Positions 34,997-44,452 are shown, counted from the first letter of the stretch. The stretch: 64,000 bases of DNA from JAPPHA01 sp965221575 (GCA_965221575.1 CBDCSM010000007.1:124001-188000), one strand, 5' to 3'. Numbers and translations: made by a program. Notes: a model not told the origin generated them from the letters alone.

Positions 34997-35748
34997 CCGA
35001 CACTGCCTTCCTGCACCCGCTCACCCAGCGCATCGCCTCACTGCGCCTGCCGGGCATGCTGGCCGCCTTCCAGGAGCAAATGGCGCGCCACGATCTCGAC
35101 GACATGCCGTTCGAGGACCGACTTGCACTGTTGATCGACCGCGAGGTGGTCGAGCGTCGCTCGCGCGCCCTTCAGCGGCGCCTCAAGAAGGCCCAGTTGC
35201 GCCACCAGGACGCCTGCTTCGAGGACATCAACCTCACACGACCCCGCGGCCTCAGCCGCAGCGTCGTGCTTGGCCTCGGCGACTGCAGCTGGATCCGAAG
35301 CGGCGCCAACATCCTGATCACCGGCCCGTGTGGCACGGGCAAGAGCTGGATCGCCTGCGCGCTCGCCCACAAGGCATGTCTCGAAGGCTTCCAGGCCCAG
35401 TACCTGCGCGTCCCGCGACTGCTCACCAATCTCCGGATCGCCCATGGCGAAGGGAGCATTCCCAAGCTCTACCGCGATCTCGCCAGGCTCGACGTCCTCA
35501 TCCTCGACGACTGGGGCCTGGCACCCGTCGACGCGGCCCGGGCGCGCGACCTGCTGGAAATCCTCGACGACCGCTTCGATCGCCGCTCGGTGATCGTCAC
35601 CTCCCAGTTGCCGGTGCCCGACTGGCATCAGAAAGTCGCAGAGCCGACAGTCGCGGACGCCATACTCGACCGCCTCGTCCATGGCGCGATCCGGTTCGCG
35701 TTGCACGGCACATCAATGCGCGCCGACAGCGCCGAGGCCGGAAAATGA
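34993..35748 (+). CDS. istB: IstB, ATP-binding helper of IS21 transposition (copy 2)
   Basis: 251 residues. Walker A is ITGPCGTGKSW and Walker B VLILDDWG. It starts in an ATGA overlap with istA and appears complete. Nearly identical to the copy at 5111-5866. It acts with IstA, which is disrupted here. Confidence 0.93.
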   Translation: MTDTAFLHPLTQRIASLRLPGMLAAFQEQMARHDLDDMPFEDRLALLIDREVVERRSRALQRRLKKAQLRHQDACFEDINLTRPRGLSRSVVLGLGDCSWIRSGANILITGPCGTGKSWIACALAHKACLEGFQAQYLRVPRLLTNLRIAHGEGSIPKLYRDLARLDVLILDDWGLAPVDAARARDLLEILDDRFDRRSVIVTSQLPVPDWHQKVAEPTVADAILDRLVHGAIRFALHGTSMRADSAEAGK

Positions 35749-36100
35749 GCGACGAAAGAAGGGGCCGCGCTTCGCCACGCGGAATCGGCGCCGCCGCCAG
35801 AGGCGGCGAGCCGAGACGCAACCCTGCATCGGTCGGGAGGCGTCCTGTGGAGTTGTGGACGAGCCCTTCGGACCAGCCCGCGCCCTGCGGGACGTGTGGA
35901 CAAGCCGTGGACGAGGCTGGCGCCTCGCCCACCGCATTGACCACACTCGCGGGCTTCTCGCCCACAGGCTCCACAGGACAACAACAACAATCCATTCAAT
36001 ATGGATTTGAAAAAGGGCCTTCGGGGGAATAACCTCGAGGCGGGAACAGAAAAGGAGATCTGCTTGCCGAATTCAGCTTGATCGCGTCGCTTCGCTCCGG

Positions 36101-36193
36101 GTGGCTACCATGGTGAAATTGGGTGGCTACGTTGGATGAAACTGACCGGCTACGTTGGATGAAATTCGGGTGGTACGTTGGTGAAATTTGGCA
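36101..36193. repeat. Right-end multiple terminal repeats of IS21 copy 2
   Basis: Four tandem units of about 23 bp containing GGCTACGTTGGATGAAA or close variants; the equivalent end of copy 1 has three. The extra unit, with GGTCAGTTTCATCC on the minus strand, accounts for 23 bp of the length difference between the copies. Confidence 0.8.
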
Positions 36194-36198
36194 GTGAC

Positions 36199-36600
36199 CG
36201 AGTTTGATCGGGAATTGGGCAGCCTGAACCAGGTCTCTTTCAGTTTCGAATTCAAACGTTCTTTGTAATCCGTTTCCAGGAGCCCGCCATAAACTATCGA
36301 TTCGATAAACCTGTTGAGGCATCTGCGTTGGGGAGGTTGAACATGGAAACAGTCTTGCGTGCTGTCAGAATTTTCCAGTGAGCCGTGTATACCTACCTCA
36401 CGTCGAGACGGCACCGGCAAACCGGATAAATTTGCGATCTCATTACACTCAGCATCAAATGCGTGGACAAACTGTCCATGAATGCGACGTGAAGGCTAAA
36501 CGGAACTTCAAGCGGAACAAAACGGAATCAAACGTTCACAAGTCCTTGATTTTGAATCGTATTTCGGGACCTGGAGAAAGTGGATTTGGGGATTCATGTT
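36199..36600. other. Gene-free stretch between two insertion sequences
   Basis: Lower-GC DNA between the IS21 copy and the next IS. It continues the sequence that lay next to 29870 before the IS21 insertion. No convincing frame, RNA gene or repeat was seen. Confidence 0.4.
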
Positions 36601-38455
36601 ACATGTAATTTGACAATAAACCCGATCTTGTGCCAATATATACCGCTCACACAAGATATCCGGGTTCCATGTCCTTCCATTTCGAATCCATCCCAAACCG
36701 CCAGAGCAGGCCCACAATCCTCATCCGAAAGGCCTGGCGAGAGAACGGACGCCTCAAGAAGAAGACCCTCGCCAACCTCACGCAGCTCCCGCCCCACATC
36801 ACCAACGGGATCAAGGCCCTGTTCGAGGGCGGCGTCACCGTCGCCCGCCCAGAGGACATCTTCACCATCCGCCGATCCCGGCCCCATGGCCACGTCGCCG
36901 CCATCCTCGGCACCCTGCGCCGGATCGGCCTGGTCCGCATCCTCGGCCGCAAGGCAGACCGCATGCGGGATCTCGCCGTCGCCGCCATCGTCGCGCGCAT
37001 CGTCGATCCCGCCTCCAAGCTCGCCACCGCCCGGGCGCTGTCGCCCGAGACCGCATCGACCAGCCTCGGGGCCGTGCTCGATCTCGGCCCCGTCACCGGC
37101 AACGAGATGCTGGCCATGCTCGACTGGCTGCTGAAGCGCCAGCCCTGGATCGAGAAGAGCCTCGCCAACCGGCACCTCGGGGGTGGCAACACTCTTGTAC
37201 TCTACGATGTTTCCAGCTCGTTCCTGGAGGGGCGGTGCTGCCCCCTGGCGGCCTTCGGCCACAACCGTGACGGCAAGGCGGGCAAGCAGCAGATCACCTA
37301 CGGACTGTTGTGTGCCGCGGACGGCTGTCCGGTGGCGGTGGAGGTCTTTGCCGGCAACACCGGGGATCCCTCCACGGTGGCGTCGCAAGTGGCCCGGATC
37401 CGCACCCGCTTCGGCATCGACCACGTGGCGCTGGTGGGCGACCGGGGGATGATCACCGCGGCCCGCATCCGCGAGGATCTCAAGCCGGCGGATCTCGACT
37501 GGATCTCGGCCCTGACGAGCGATGATATCCGCAAGCTCCTGCGTCCGGCGGGTCCGGGCAAGCCGCCGCCGCTCGTCCCCGAGACCCTTGTTCCCGACGC
37601 GGTGGCCGAGGTCACCGGCCCGGACTTTCCCGGCGAGCGGCTGATGGTCTGCCTGAACCCGCGGTTGCGGGAGGAACGGGCCCGCAAGCGGGAGGACCTG
37701 CTGCAGGCGACGGAGGAGACGCTGGAGACGATTGCGGCGGCGGTGCGCGCGGGCCGGCTGAAGGGCCGGCAGAGCATCAACCGCAGGGTGGGACGGGATG
37801 CCAACCGCAGGAAGGTCGAGAAGCATTTCGAGATCACCGTCACCGATGATGCCATCACCTGGAGCCGCAGGCAGGAGCGGATTGCCGCCGAGGGCCGGCT
37901 TGACGGTGTCTACGTGATCCGCACCAACCTGAAGCCCGAAGCCATCGGGCCGGAGGCGGCGGTGGTGGCGTACAAGTCCCTCGCGCAAGTGGAGCGTGCA
38001 TTCCGGGTCCTCAAGGCATCGCGGCTGGAGATCCGTCCGGTCTATGTCTATTCCGAGGATCATGTCCGCGCGCACGTGTTCCTGTGCGTGCTGGCCTTCT
38101 ACGTTGAATGGCACCTGCGCCGTCGCCTGGCGCCGCTTTTGTTCGAGGATGACGACCGTGAGGGCGCGCAGGCGCAACGCAAGTCACCGGTGGCGCCTGC
38201 CAGGGTCTCGGAGAGCGCCAAGGCCAAGGCCGACACCAAACTGACTTCCGACGGGCTGCCGGTTCACAGTTTCACGACGCTTCTCGCCGACCTGGCCACG
38301 CTGACGCTGAACGAGGCGACGGTTCCATCCAATCCCGACCACTATTTTCCCGTGTTTGCGCAGCCGACGCCGTTGCAGAGCCGGGCCTTCAAACTTCTGG
38401 AGATCAATCCCGCCAAATTCATCTCGTGACCAGACCCGTCAGGGCTGTTACATGT
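36601..38455 (+). mobile_element. IS1634-family element, intact transposase
   Basis: A short inverted repeat ACATGTAA (36601-36608) / TTACATGT (38448-38455) brackets a single transposase gene and may mark the tips of the element, which would then be 1855 bp. The repeat is short and partly palindromic, and no target duplication is obvious, so the boundaries are tentative. Confidence 0.6.
36669..38429 (+). CDS. IS1634-family DDE transposase
   Basis: 586 residues from ATG 36669 (MSFHFESIPNRQSRPTILIR). The catalytic landmarks are LVLYDVSSSFLEGR (first Asp), FGIDHVALVGDRGM (second Asp) and the C-terminal YKSLAQVERAFRVLKASRLE (Glu). Together they define IS1634-type transposases. The protein is from a different subgroup than the broken transposase at 4020-15134: the N-terminal domains do not resemble each other. 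Notably it has no recombinase cassette at its YDVSSSF motif. It appears intact. Confidence 0.92.
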   Translation: MSFHFESIPNRQSRPTILIRKAWRENGRLKKKTLANLTQLPPHITNGIKALFEGGVTVARPEDIFTIRRSRPHGHVAAILGTLRRIGLVRILGRKADRMRDLAVAAIVARIVDPASKLATARALSPETASTSLGAVLDLGPVTGNEMLAMLDWLLKRQPWIEKSLANRHLGGGNTLVLYDVSSSFLEGRCCPLAAFGHNRDGKAGKQQITYGLLCAADGCPVAVEVFAGNTGDPSTVASQVARIRTRFGIDHVALVGDRGMITAARIREDLKPADLDWISALTSDDIRKLLRPAGPGKPPPLVPETLVPDAVAEVTGPDFPGERLMVCLNPRLREERARKREDLLQATEETLETIAAAVRAGRLKGRQSINRRVGRDANRRKVEKHFEITVTDDAITWSRRQERIAAEGRLDGVYVIRTNLKPEAIGPEAAVVAYKSLAQVERAFRVLKASRLEIRPVYVYSEDHVRAHVFLCVLAFYVEWHLRRRLAPLLFEDDDREGAQAQRKSPVAPARVSESAKAKADTKLTSDGLPVHSFTTLLADLATLTLNEATVPSNPDHYFPVFAQPTPLQSRAFKLLEINPAKFIS

Positions 38456-38674
38456 CGAGTCCCGCCCGAAATCGTCTAGCACACTGACGATCAAGGATTT
38501 TTCAAAAATCTCGCGATGAAGTTCCGGCTAAATGCTTTGTGTCAATTTGCGCCTGCTCGGCCTGGCAGTGCAGGTTGCAAATGTGATGCCAAAGCGATCC
38601 TTCTGGAGATGCGGGACGAACAGACAAGATGGCTGCACATCAAGGAACGTCACGACGCAGGTCACAAATGGCCG

Positions 38675-39259
38675 TCAGTCGTTTGGCTTTACGCAGTGGA
38701 AGACTTGACGTGTGTGCAATAGTTCTTCTGCAGAATTCTCGATCCTGGACTCCGAAATCTCGTTAGGAACCGGTGAATAAGACGCCGTGCCGTTGATTTC
38801 CATTGTGACGGCATGTGCCCGTTCGGGGAGTTTGCCGCGCATTGGCTTTGGCCAGAACCAGCAATTTTTCAGGCCGCACTCCTGAAAGAGTGTTTCCACG
38901 GGCGGATGGTCGCGGACCGTTACGGTTCCAGTTTCCGTCTCTCGGTTGGCGGTCAGCTTGATCTCCGGGGTTCTGCAGCCGCCAGTGGATGATGCGTATG
39001 AACAATCGATGGCACTCATCCGGCCAACCAGGTTGTCGCTCCAGCGATGCCATGTATGGTGTCCGTGCGCTTGGCTCGCGATGACCATCATGGTGATCAG
39101 TTCAATCGCCCGTTTTAGGGTATTCAGAAAGTCCAGTTGCCGCCAACGCGATTTTGCCTTGTGCCGCGCCTCCGGCGACCAACGGATCATCCACGGATTG
39201 TACATGTTCGGATCTCGTGGTCGCATTCGCAACGACCCCTCCAACATTAGCCAGGCCAT
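38675..39259 (-). CDS. Hypothetical frame, uncertain
   Basis: A 194-codon frame in lower-GC DNA between the IS and the Rieske gene (38456-39424), the only long frame there. It has cysteine- and tryptophan-containing stretches (HHTWHRWSDNLV, LKNCWFWPKP) but no domain I recognise. No ribosome-binding sequence precedes ATG 39259. It may be a decayed or host-specific gene. The rest of the 38456-39424 interval holds nothing recognisable. Confidence 0.25.
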   Translation of the reverse strand: MAWLMLEGSLRMRPRDPNMYNPWMIRWSPEARHKAKSRWRQLDFLNTLKRAIELITMMVIASQAHGHHTWHRWSDNLVGRMSAIDCSYASSTGGCRTPEIKLTANRETETGTVTVRDHPPVETLFQECGLKNCWFWPKPMRGKLPERAHAVTMEINGTASYSPVPNEISESRIENSAEELLHTRQVFHCVKPND

Positions 39260-39424
39260 CGCGCAGAAACATCAAGTTCAAATGATATCTTTATCGAATT
39301 CCTCTTTCGAATCACGCAAACACCGCACATCTACAAATCCTCATCGAGCAGTGAATGAGTAAGAGAAGGGGACTATATCGAAAGGTCACGTTCCGGTCGC
39401 CAACTCGGTCTGGAAGGAGGTCAA

Positions 39425-40630
39425 TTGCCCAACTTTAACAGGTCGTTTAGCATCCCTGAAAAAGGGACAGCATTGGAGGTCGACCCAATAATGCTGGAAA
39501 GTACAGAGGCCCGACTTGCCGCGGAAGCGATAGATCGTCTCGCAAGCGGCACATTGGCGGCGGCCGAATCCGTGATGGCGGTGGATACCAGCCGCTACAC
39601 CTGCGCGGAGGAATTGGCAGCGGAAAAAACGACGCTGTTCCTTCGCCACCCGTTGCCTCTTGCGTTAGGCTGCGAGATTTCCGAACCTGGCGACTATCTT
39701 GCTCTTGATGTCGCCGGAGTACCGGTGTTGCTCATTCGCGACGACAACGGTACCGCGCAAGGTCTGTTCAATGCCTGCTGTCATCGCGGCGCACGCCTCC
39801 TGGACGGCTCCGGCAGCGTCGGTAAGGTATTTCTGTGCCCCTATCACCATTGGGCCTACGATCGTTGCGGTGTGTTGAGGGCCCAGCCGGCGTCCGAGCA
39901 CTTTCCAGGCATCGAAACCGGCGAGGCGGGCTTGGTACGGTTTCCGGCCGAGGAACGCCACGGCATTGTCTGGCTGCTGCTCAATCCTTCCGGCGCGCTC
40001 GATCTCGATACCGTCCTCGGCGCGTTCGGCCCCGAACTTGGAGCACTCGATTTAGCAAACCATCACCTTCGCGGCATTCACGAATCAAGCAGGGAAATCA
40101 ACTGGAAGCTGTGCCTGGATTCCCTTCTGGAGAGCTACCATGTGCCTTATCTTCATCGCGCTTCGGTAGGCAGCTTACCGTTCAGTGACGTTTTCCTTTT
40201 CGATACGTGCGGCCGTCACTCCAGGCTCGTGTTGCCCCGATTCAGCATTCGAGACCAGCAAGACAACGCCCCCGAGACCTGGCGGTTGTTGCCGCACGCA
40301 ACTGTTGGCTACCGCCTTTTTCCGAATTCATTGCTCTTCGTGCAAAGTTCCTATGTCGAGCTGTTGAGGTTCTTTCCAGATCCCGAACGACCCGATTCCA
40401 CGAGTTTCCGTTTCAGCTTCGCATCGCCCGCGGAGGACGATTCCGGACGTGACTGGGAGAAACTGATCCAAATTGTGTTGAGCGTGCGCAACGAGGATTT
40501 CGATGCAGTTGAAGGCGTTCAGACAAACCTCGCGGCCGGCGTTCTGCGCCAGATCGTCTTCGGTCGGAATGAAATCGGTCTGCAGAACTTTCACGAAATG
40601 CGCGATGCAGCGCTCGCCGACTGCGAATAA
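39425..40630 (+). CDS. Rieske non-heme iron oxygenase, alpha subunit type
   Basis: 401 residues. TTG 39425 is preceded by AAGGAGGT at four bases; an in-frame ATG at 39491 is the alternative. The Rieske 2Fe-2S ligands are Cys118, His120, Cys138 and His141. The mononuclear iron site includes His239 and His244 in LESYHVPYLHR. Such enzymes hydroxylate, desaturate or cyclise small molecules, using a separate reductase that is not encoded nearby. It converges with the methyltransferase/P450 operon and is most simply read as a tailoring enzyme of the locus. Substrate unknown. Confidence 0.9.
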   Translation: MPNFNRSFSIPEKGTALEVDPIMLESTEARLAAEAIDRLASGTLAAAESVMAVDTSRYTCAEELAAEKTTLFLRHPLPLALGCEISEPGDYLALDVAGVPVLLIRDDNGTAQGLFNACCHRGARLLDGSGSVGKVFLCPYHHWAYDRCGVLRAQPASEHFPGIETGEAGLVRFPAEERHGIVWLLLNPSGALDLDTVLGAFGPELGALDLANHHLRGIHESSREINWKLCLDSLLESYHVPYLHRASVGSLPFSDVFLFDTCGRHSRLVLPRFSIRDQQDNAPETWRLLPHATVGYRLFPNSLLFVQSSYVELLRFFPDPERPDSTSFRFSFASPAEDDSGRDWEKLIQIVLSVRNEDFDAVEGVQTNLAAGVLRQIVFGRNEIGLQNFHEMRDAALADCE

Positions 40631-40785
40631 AGCCGCGGGAACATTGGCGTTTTGCCGGGAGGACGGTCACCAGGAAAGGTTATCCGAAACTGGTTTCCAC
40701 CGATTGCCCCAAATCCGGCCGCAAGAAGGTTCCGGCAACGAAACAGTGGTTCGAGAACCGAGCCGGTGGATGCCATCGCGTCCCG

Positions 40786-41604
40786 CTAACCCGGCTTCGT
40801 GGCTGAAAAGAACCTGTAGGTGAACAGGCCTTCTGACAAACCCTCTGCGTATCCGATGGATGCATCCATGTGCGCCTGAAAGGCGGGGTTCAACTCGCGG
40901 ATCTCCGGGTTAAGGAACGAAATCGTCAGGAATGCTCTGCGAATTTCCTGCGATGAAGGCAACGCCTCGGCGGAAAGATCCTGCTCCCGAACGCATTCAA
41001 ACCCCGATTGCTTGAGCATGTCGAGTACATCAAGCCACGAAACAAGCGGCGGCAGCAGCCAGTTCCGCTCCACAACCGCACGAAGCGCCAAGTGTGCTTC
41101 GGAAATCGGAAAACCGCTCAATATTTCTCCTTCAAGGGATTGCCAGCGCCCTCCTGGCCTGAGCACCCTGAAAACACCTTGGAGATAGGCTGGCTTGTTG
41201 GCCGTGTAGACGAAGGACTCCTGATTCAGCACCACATCGAAACAGGCGTCGGGAAACGGGAGACTCATGAAGTCGCCATGAACGAATTCAACCAGATCGG
41301 CGACCCCGCGATCCTCCGCCTTCCGCGCCGCCAATGCAACATGGGGCGTACAGTTCGTTAACCCGGTAACCCTGACTCCATGCCGCTCAGCCAAGGCGAT
41401 CGCAGTTCCTCCCAGGCCGCAGCCTGAATCCAGCACATGTTGCCCCGCGACAAGGTCGCATCCTTGGACCAGAGTACGGTCGGAGCGTTCCAGGGCTTCC
41501 TGATCGGATTTCGTGTCCGGCCCCCAGAGGCCGCGATGAAAGGTCAGAGCGTGCGGCCGTTTCTTCAGTATCGCCGGGGTCAGGGACGCATAGTAGTCGG
41601 ACAC
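40786..41604 (-). CDS. SAM-dependent methyltransferase 1
   Basis: 272 residues from GTG 41604; no ribosome-binding sequence is obvious and the frame extends upstream without a better start, so the N-terminus is uncertain. Class I methyltransferase: motif I is VLDSGCGLGGTAIALAE, with GDFMSLPFPDACFDVV (motif II) and VLRPGGRW (motif III). It resembles small-molecule methyltransferases of the sterol/tocopherol type. It is a tandem paralogue of the next gene, sharing HxGLWGP, NQESF and the C-terminal SFLNPEI region. Last gene of the P450 - MT2 - MT1 row. Confidence 0.87.
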   Translation of the reverse strand: MSDYYASLTPAILKKRPHALTFHRGLWGPDTKSDQEALERSDRTLVQGCDLVAGQHVLDSGCGLGGTAIALAERHGVRVTGLTNCTPHVALAARKAEDRGVADLVEFVHGDFMSLPFPDACFDVVLNQESFVYTANKPAYLQGVFRVLRPGGRWQSLEGEILSGFPISEAHLALRAVVERNWLLPPLVSWLDVLDMLKQSGFECVREQDLSAEALPSSQEIRRAFLTISFLNPEIRELNPAFQAHMDASIGYAEGLSEGLFTYRFFSATKPG

Positions 41605-41766
41605 CGACCATGCCGCGATGTCCTTTTCCGACGAGGTCTTCGTTTCGATACTCAGCTCGTTTACTCCCGATCAAGGTTCATTCGATTCCGACGAATCACC
41701 GGCTTCGGGACACCCGGTGATCGGAGCGACAAGTCCATCAGGTTGAGTCGTCCGCAAACCGGGCGG

Positions 41767-42645
41767 CTATCGGCCCGGCCGCATCGCGGAGTAGAAGTTG
41801 TAGGAAAGCACTCCATCCGAAAGAGCTTGCGCGAAACATACCGAACCGTCCAGGAATCCTGCGACCGCAGGACGCGTCTTGCTGATTTGAGGATTCAGGA
41901 ACAGTAGCGATCGCAACGTGCGCTGCATGACCTTCCTCCAAGCCAACGCTTCGGCGGTAACATCCCGTTTCACAATGGACGTGAAGCCTGCTTCCCTGAG
42001 CATCGCGTGTACGTCGCTCCAAACCAGGAACGGCGGCAGGCGCCATCCTTTCCGCAAGATCGCGACGAGATCCCGGTGCTCATCCGACGCCAACGGACCC
42101 CGCCGAACGACATCAAGAGCCTGCCAGCGGCCACCCGGCTTGAGTACCCGGTTGACACCTCTGAGGTACGCAGCCTTGTCGACCGCGTAAATGAAAGACT
42201 CCTGGTTCAGAACGACGTCAAAACTGCCTTCGGGAAACGGAAGACTCATGAAATCACCGTACATGAACTCAACCAGGTCACCGACTCCGCGCTTGCCGGC
42301 CTGTTCGGTCGCAACATCCACATGCGGCAGGCAGTTCGTCAGCCCGGTAACCCTTACACCGTATTTCCGTGCCAAACTGATCGCCGTGGCACCTACACCG
42401 CAACCGGCATCCAATACATGCTGATTCGGGCCGATGCGGCACCCATGCACCAGAGTTTCAATTGCATGTGCCAATCCTTCGGTCGCGTTCCGGGTCGACG
42501 GTCCCCATAGCCCCTGGTGAAACGCGAACGAACTCGGTGCCCTCGATTCCTTCACGAATACGAACTCGGTCAACTCGGAATAGAGGTCGGCGACCGACTT
42601 TTCGAATTCGTACCGCACGGTCGGGTCGGTTACGTCGAGGGTCAC
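41767..42645 (-). CDS. SAM-dependent methyltransferase 2
   Basis: 292 residues from GTG 42645, which follows AAAGGAGAG at good spacing; a longer frame to 42705 lacks such a signal. Class I fold with VLDAGCGVGATAISLA, GDFMSLPFPEGSFDVV and VLKPGGRW. It is paralogous to the 40786-41604 protein, so the pair arose by duplication and may methylate two positions or two intermediates. It lies between the P450 and methyltransferase 1 genes on one strand. Confidence 0.88.
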   Translation of the reverse strand: MTLDVTDPTVRYEFEKSVADLYSELTEFVFVKESRAPSSFAFHQGLWGPSTRNATEGLAHAIETLVHGCRIGPNQHVLDAGCGVGATAISLARKYGVRVTGLTNCLPHVDVATEQAGKRGVGDLVEFMYGDFMSLPFPEGSFDVVLNQESFIYAVDKAAYLRGVNRVLKPGGRWQALDVVRRGPLASDEHRDLVAILRKGWRLPPFLVWSDVHAMLREAGFTSIVKRDVTAEALAWRKVMQRTLRSLLFLNPQISKTRPAVAGFLDGSVCFAQALSDGVLSYNFYSAMRPGR

Positions 42646-42806
42646 GCATGCTCTCCTTTCCTGCTGTTCGAAACGGCGGTGGACCTGCGGCCCTGATCCC
42701 GTCATCCGTCGCCGGTGCCAGGCAATTTTTTCGGATGAGTTCGCGAACCGCGCAGATATCCGTCCTGCATCTTGTCATGGTACGCGGACCGCACGGTCGG
42801 ACTCAT

Positions 42807-44105
42807 TCAATCCCATTCTACGGTCAATTGCTTCAACCCCCGGAACGTGAAGGTGCGAAATACGTCCGGAGCACCGCCATCCGCCAACCTCATTTGAGGC
42901 AGGCGCCGGGTCAATTCCTCCAGGGTGATCCTCATTTCGAGCCGGGCAAGCGGAGCACCGAGACAGAAGTGCGTCCCGTGGCCGAACGAGAGATGATGAC
43001 GGGCATTCTTGCGATCTATGTCCAGTTTGCCGCTGTCCGGAAACACCGCTTCGTCTCGGTTGCCAGAGGCCAACAGCAACAACAGGCGTGCCCCGCCAGG
43101 TATGCGCTGCCCCCTAATCTCGGAATCGCGGGTCGCGATGCGCGGAAACGCCAAAAGGGGTGTGCAGAGCCTCAGGATCTCCTCGACGGCATTCGGTATG
43201 AGGTTCTGGTCGGCGCATAGCCGCTTCCAGGGCGCCTGTTCTTCGAGCATCCTGCGAACGCCAAATGCCAGCGCTTGGCTCTGATTGTCGGCACCTGCGG
43301 TCTGCAACAGGAACACCACATTGTGGAGATAGTCGTCGGTAAAGAGTGATGGATCCTCGAAGCGGGCCTTGACCGCGTCGCCAATGTAATTGTCACCGGG
43401 ATTCTCAATGGCCGCGGCAGCCAGTTGGCCACTAAACGACCACAAGCGCACGACCATTTCAACCAGAGAGATCTGAGCGGCCTCGGTATACGGTCCCCAA
43501 ATCTCCACCCGCCGCATACCGCCTGGCCATTTGGCGAGGTCAAATTCCTCGTCGTTGCCGCCGAGAAGATGGAACGTCACCCTGGCGGCGGCGGGCTGCA
43601 GGAGCTGGGAAAGAAGATCGGCCCTCCCGTCATCGACAAACCGGTCGATCTCGCGGGCAATCGTTTCTCGGATCAACGGCTCGAGCAATTCGACGCGGCG
43701 CGAAGACAGGCCCTTGCCAAAGATACCCCTATGTCGCCGATGGGTTTGCGGTTCCTCGTCGGCCAGCGTGGGCTTCAACCCGACGCCAGCAGCGGTGTAA
43801 ATCTCCCTTGCCTTGGAGCAAAGCGGCGTTATCGGCTGGCGAACATTCGCGGAGGAAAACGCCACCGGATCGCTGAATACCCGGCGGATGTCATCGAAAC
43901 GGGCAATGGCCCAACAATCGATGTCCGGAACATGCAGCACCGGCGCGTTGGCCCTTGCCCATGCGAACATCCGGTAGGGGTCGGCGAAATACTCACCGAT
44001 CGGCGATCGGGGCCGGCCCCAAGCATGGGAGGCGATGATTTCCTCGAACCGCGATCCGGCGTGTTCGGACATCTCCTCTTCTTGCCGATTTGTCGGTGTT
44101 TCCAT
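42807..44105 (-). CDS. Cytochrome P450
   Basis: 432 residues, a class I soluble bacterial P450 without a membrane anchor. The heme-binding loop is LSFGHGTHFCLGAPLARLE with Cys381 as the iron ligand; the ExxR motif is in VEEILRLCTP. The I-helix reads LQTAGADNQSQALAF, so the usual acid-alcohol pair AG(x)DTT has Asn-Gln after the Asp and lacks the conserved threonine. P450s lacking this Thr occur and may use substrate hydroxyls or do other chemistry. ATG 44105 is chosen; Met12 is an alternative. First gene of a minus-strand row with the two methyltransferases. Confidence 0.92.
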   Translation of the reverse strand: METPTNRQEEEMSEHAGSRFEEIIASHAWGRPRSPIGEYFADPYRMFAWARANAPVLHVPDIDCWAIARFDDIRRVFSDPVAFSSANVRQPITPLCSKAREIYTAAGVGLKPTLADEEPQTHRRHRGIFGKGLSSRRVELLEPLIRETIAREIDRFVDDGRADLLSQLLQPAAARVTFHLLGGNDEEFDLAKWPGGMRRVEIWGPYTEAAQISLVEMVVRLWSFSGQLAAAAIENPGDNYIGDAVKARFEDPSLFTDDYLHNVVFLLQTAGADNQSQALAFGVRRMLEEQAPWKRLCADQNLIPNAVEEILRLCTPLLAFPRIATRDSEIRGQRIPGGARLLLLLASGNRDEAVFPDSGKLDIDRKNARHHLSFGHGTHFCLGAPLARLEMRITLEELTRRLPQMRLADGGAPDVFRTFTFRGLKQLTVEWD

Positions 44106-44452
44106 TGACCATTCAATCTATTTGTCACCTGTCGAATAGGCAAACGAATCCTTGATTCCGCATTCGGCGGCGCCAGCGTGTTGATGCGGGCGTCCCGGCC
44201 TCAAGAGCAGGACTGCGAACGCAATGCTGGCGTTCGCGATGAACACCGGCTGCGACCTCGCGGAAAAGCACTGTCAGAAAGCCCTGGTGGTCTGCGGCAC
44301 ACGCGACTGGATGTTCCGGAACCTGCAGGTCCTGACCGCCAGGTTCGTGTTCGACGACTGGAAACGCCTGATGCGGGTGTTCGCCGGAGAAGTCGAAATC
44401 CCTCCCTGAACCAGCACCCGCGCCCTACCCATTGCCCACAAATGCTGTCTAG
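44106..44452. other. Short stretch between the P450 and the IS4 transposase
   Basis: Contains the likely promoter of the P450 operon near 44106-44160. A 61-codon frame at 44224-44409 (ending DWKRLMRVFAGEVEIPP) could be a fragment of a longer gene, but I cannot identify it. Confidence 0.35.

Larger units (their letters stand above)
29871..36193 (+). mobile_element. IS21-family element, copy 2, carrying the same nested cassette
   Basis: A 6323-bp inverted copy of 4689-10989. The tips are TGCAAAATTTCACG (left) and TGCCAAATTTCACC (right, inverted). The target duplication is GTGAC, at 29866-29870 and 36194-36198. The 22-bp length difference is fully explained by one extra 23-bp repeat unit in the right end and a 1-bp deletion at the istA start. 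The recombinase cassette sits at the same istA codon (30790-34219). Confidence 0.92.

Noticed and set aside
4689..36193. Composite transposon formed by the two inverted IS21 copies around the PKS
   Set aside because: Each copy has its own target duplication and copy 1 interrupts an IS1634 transposase; there is no single duplication around the whole segment.
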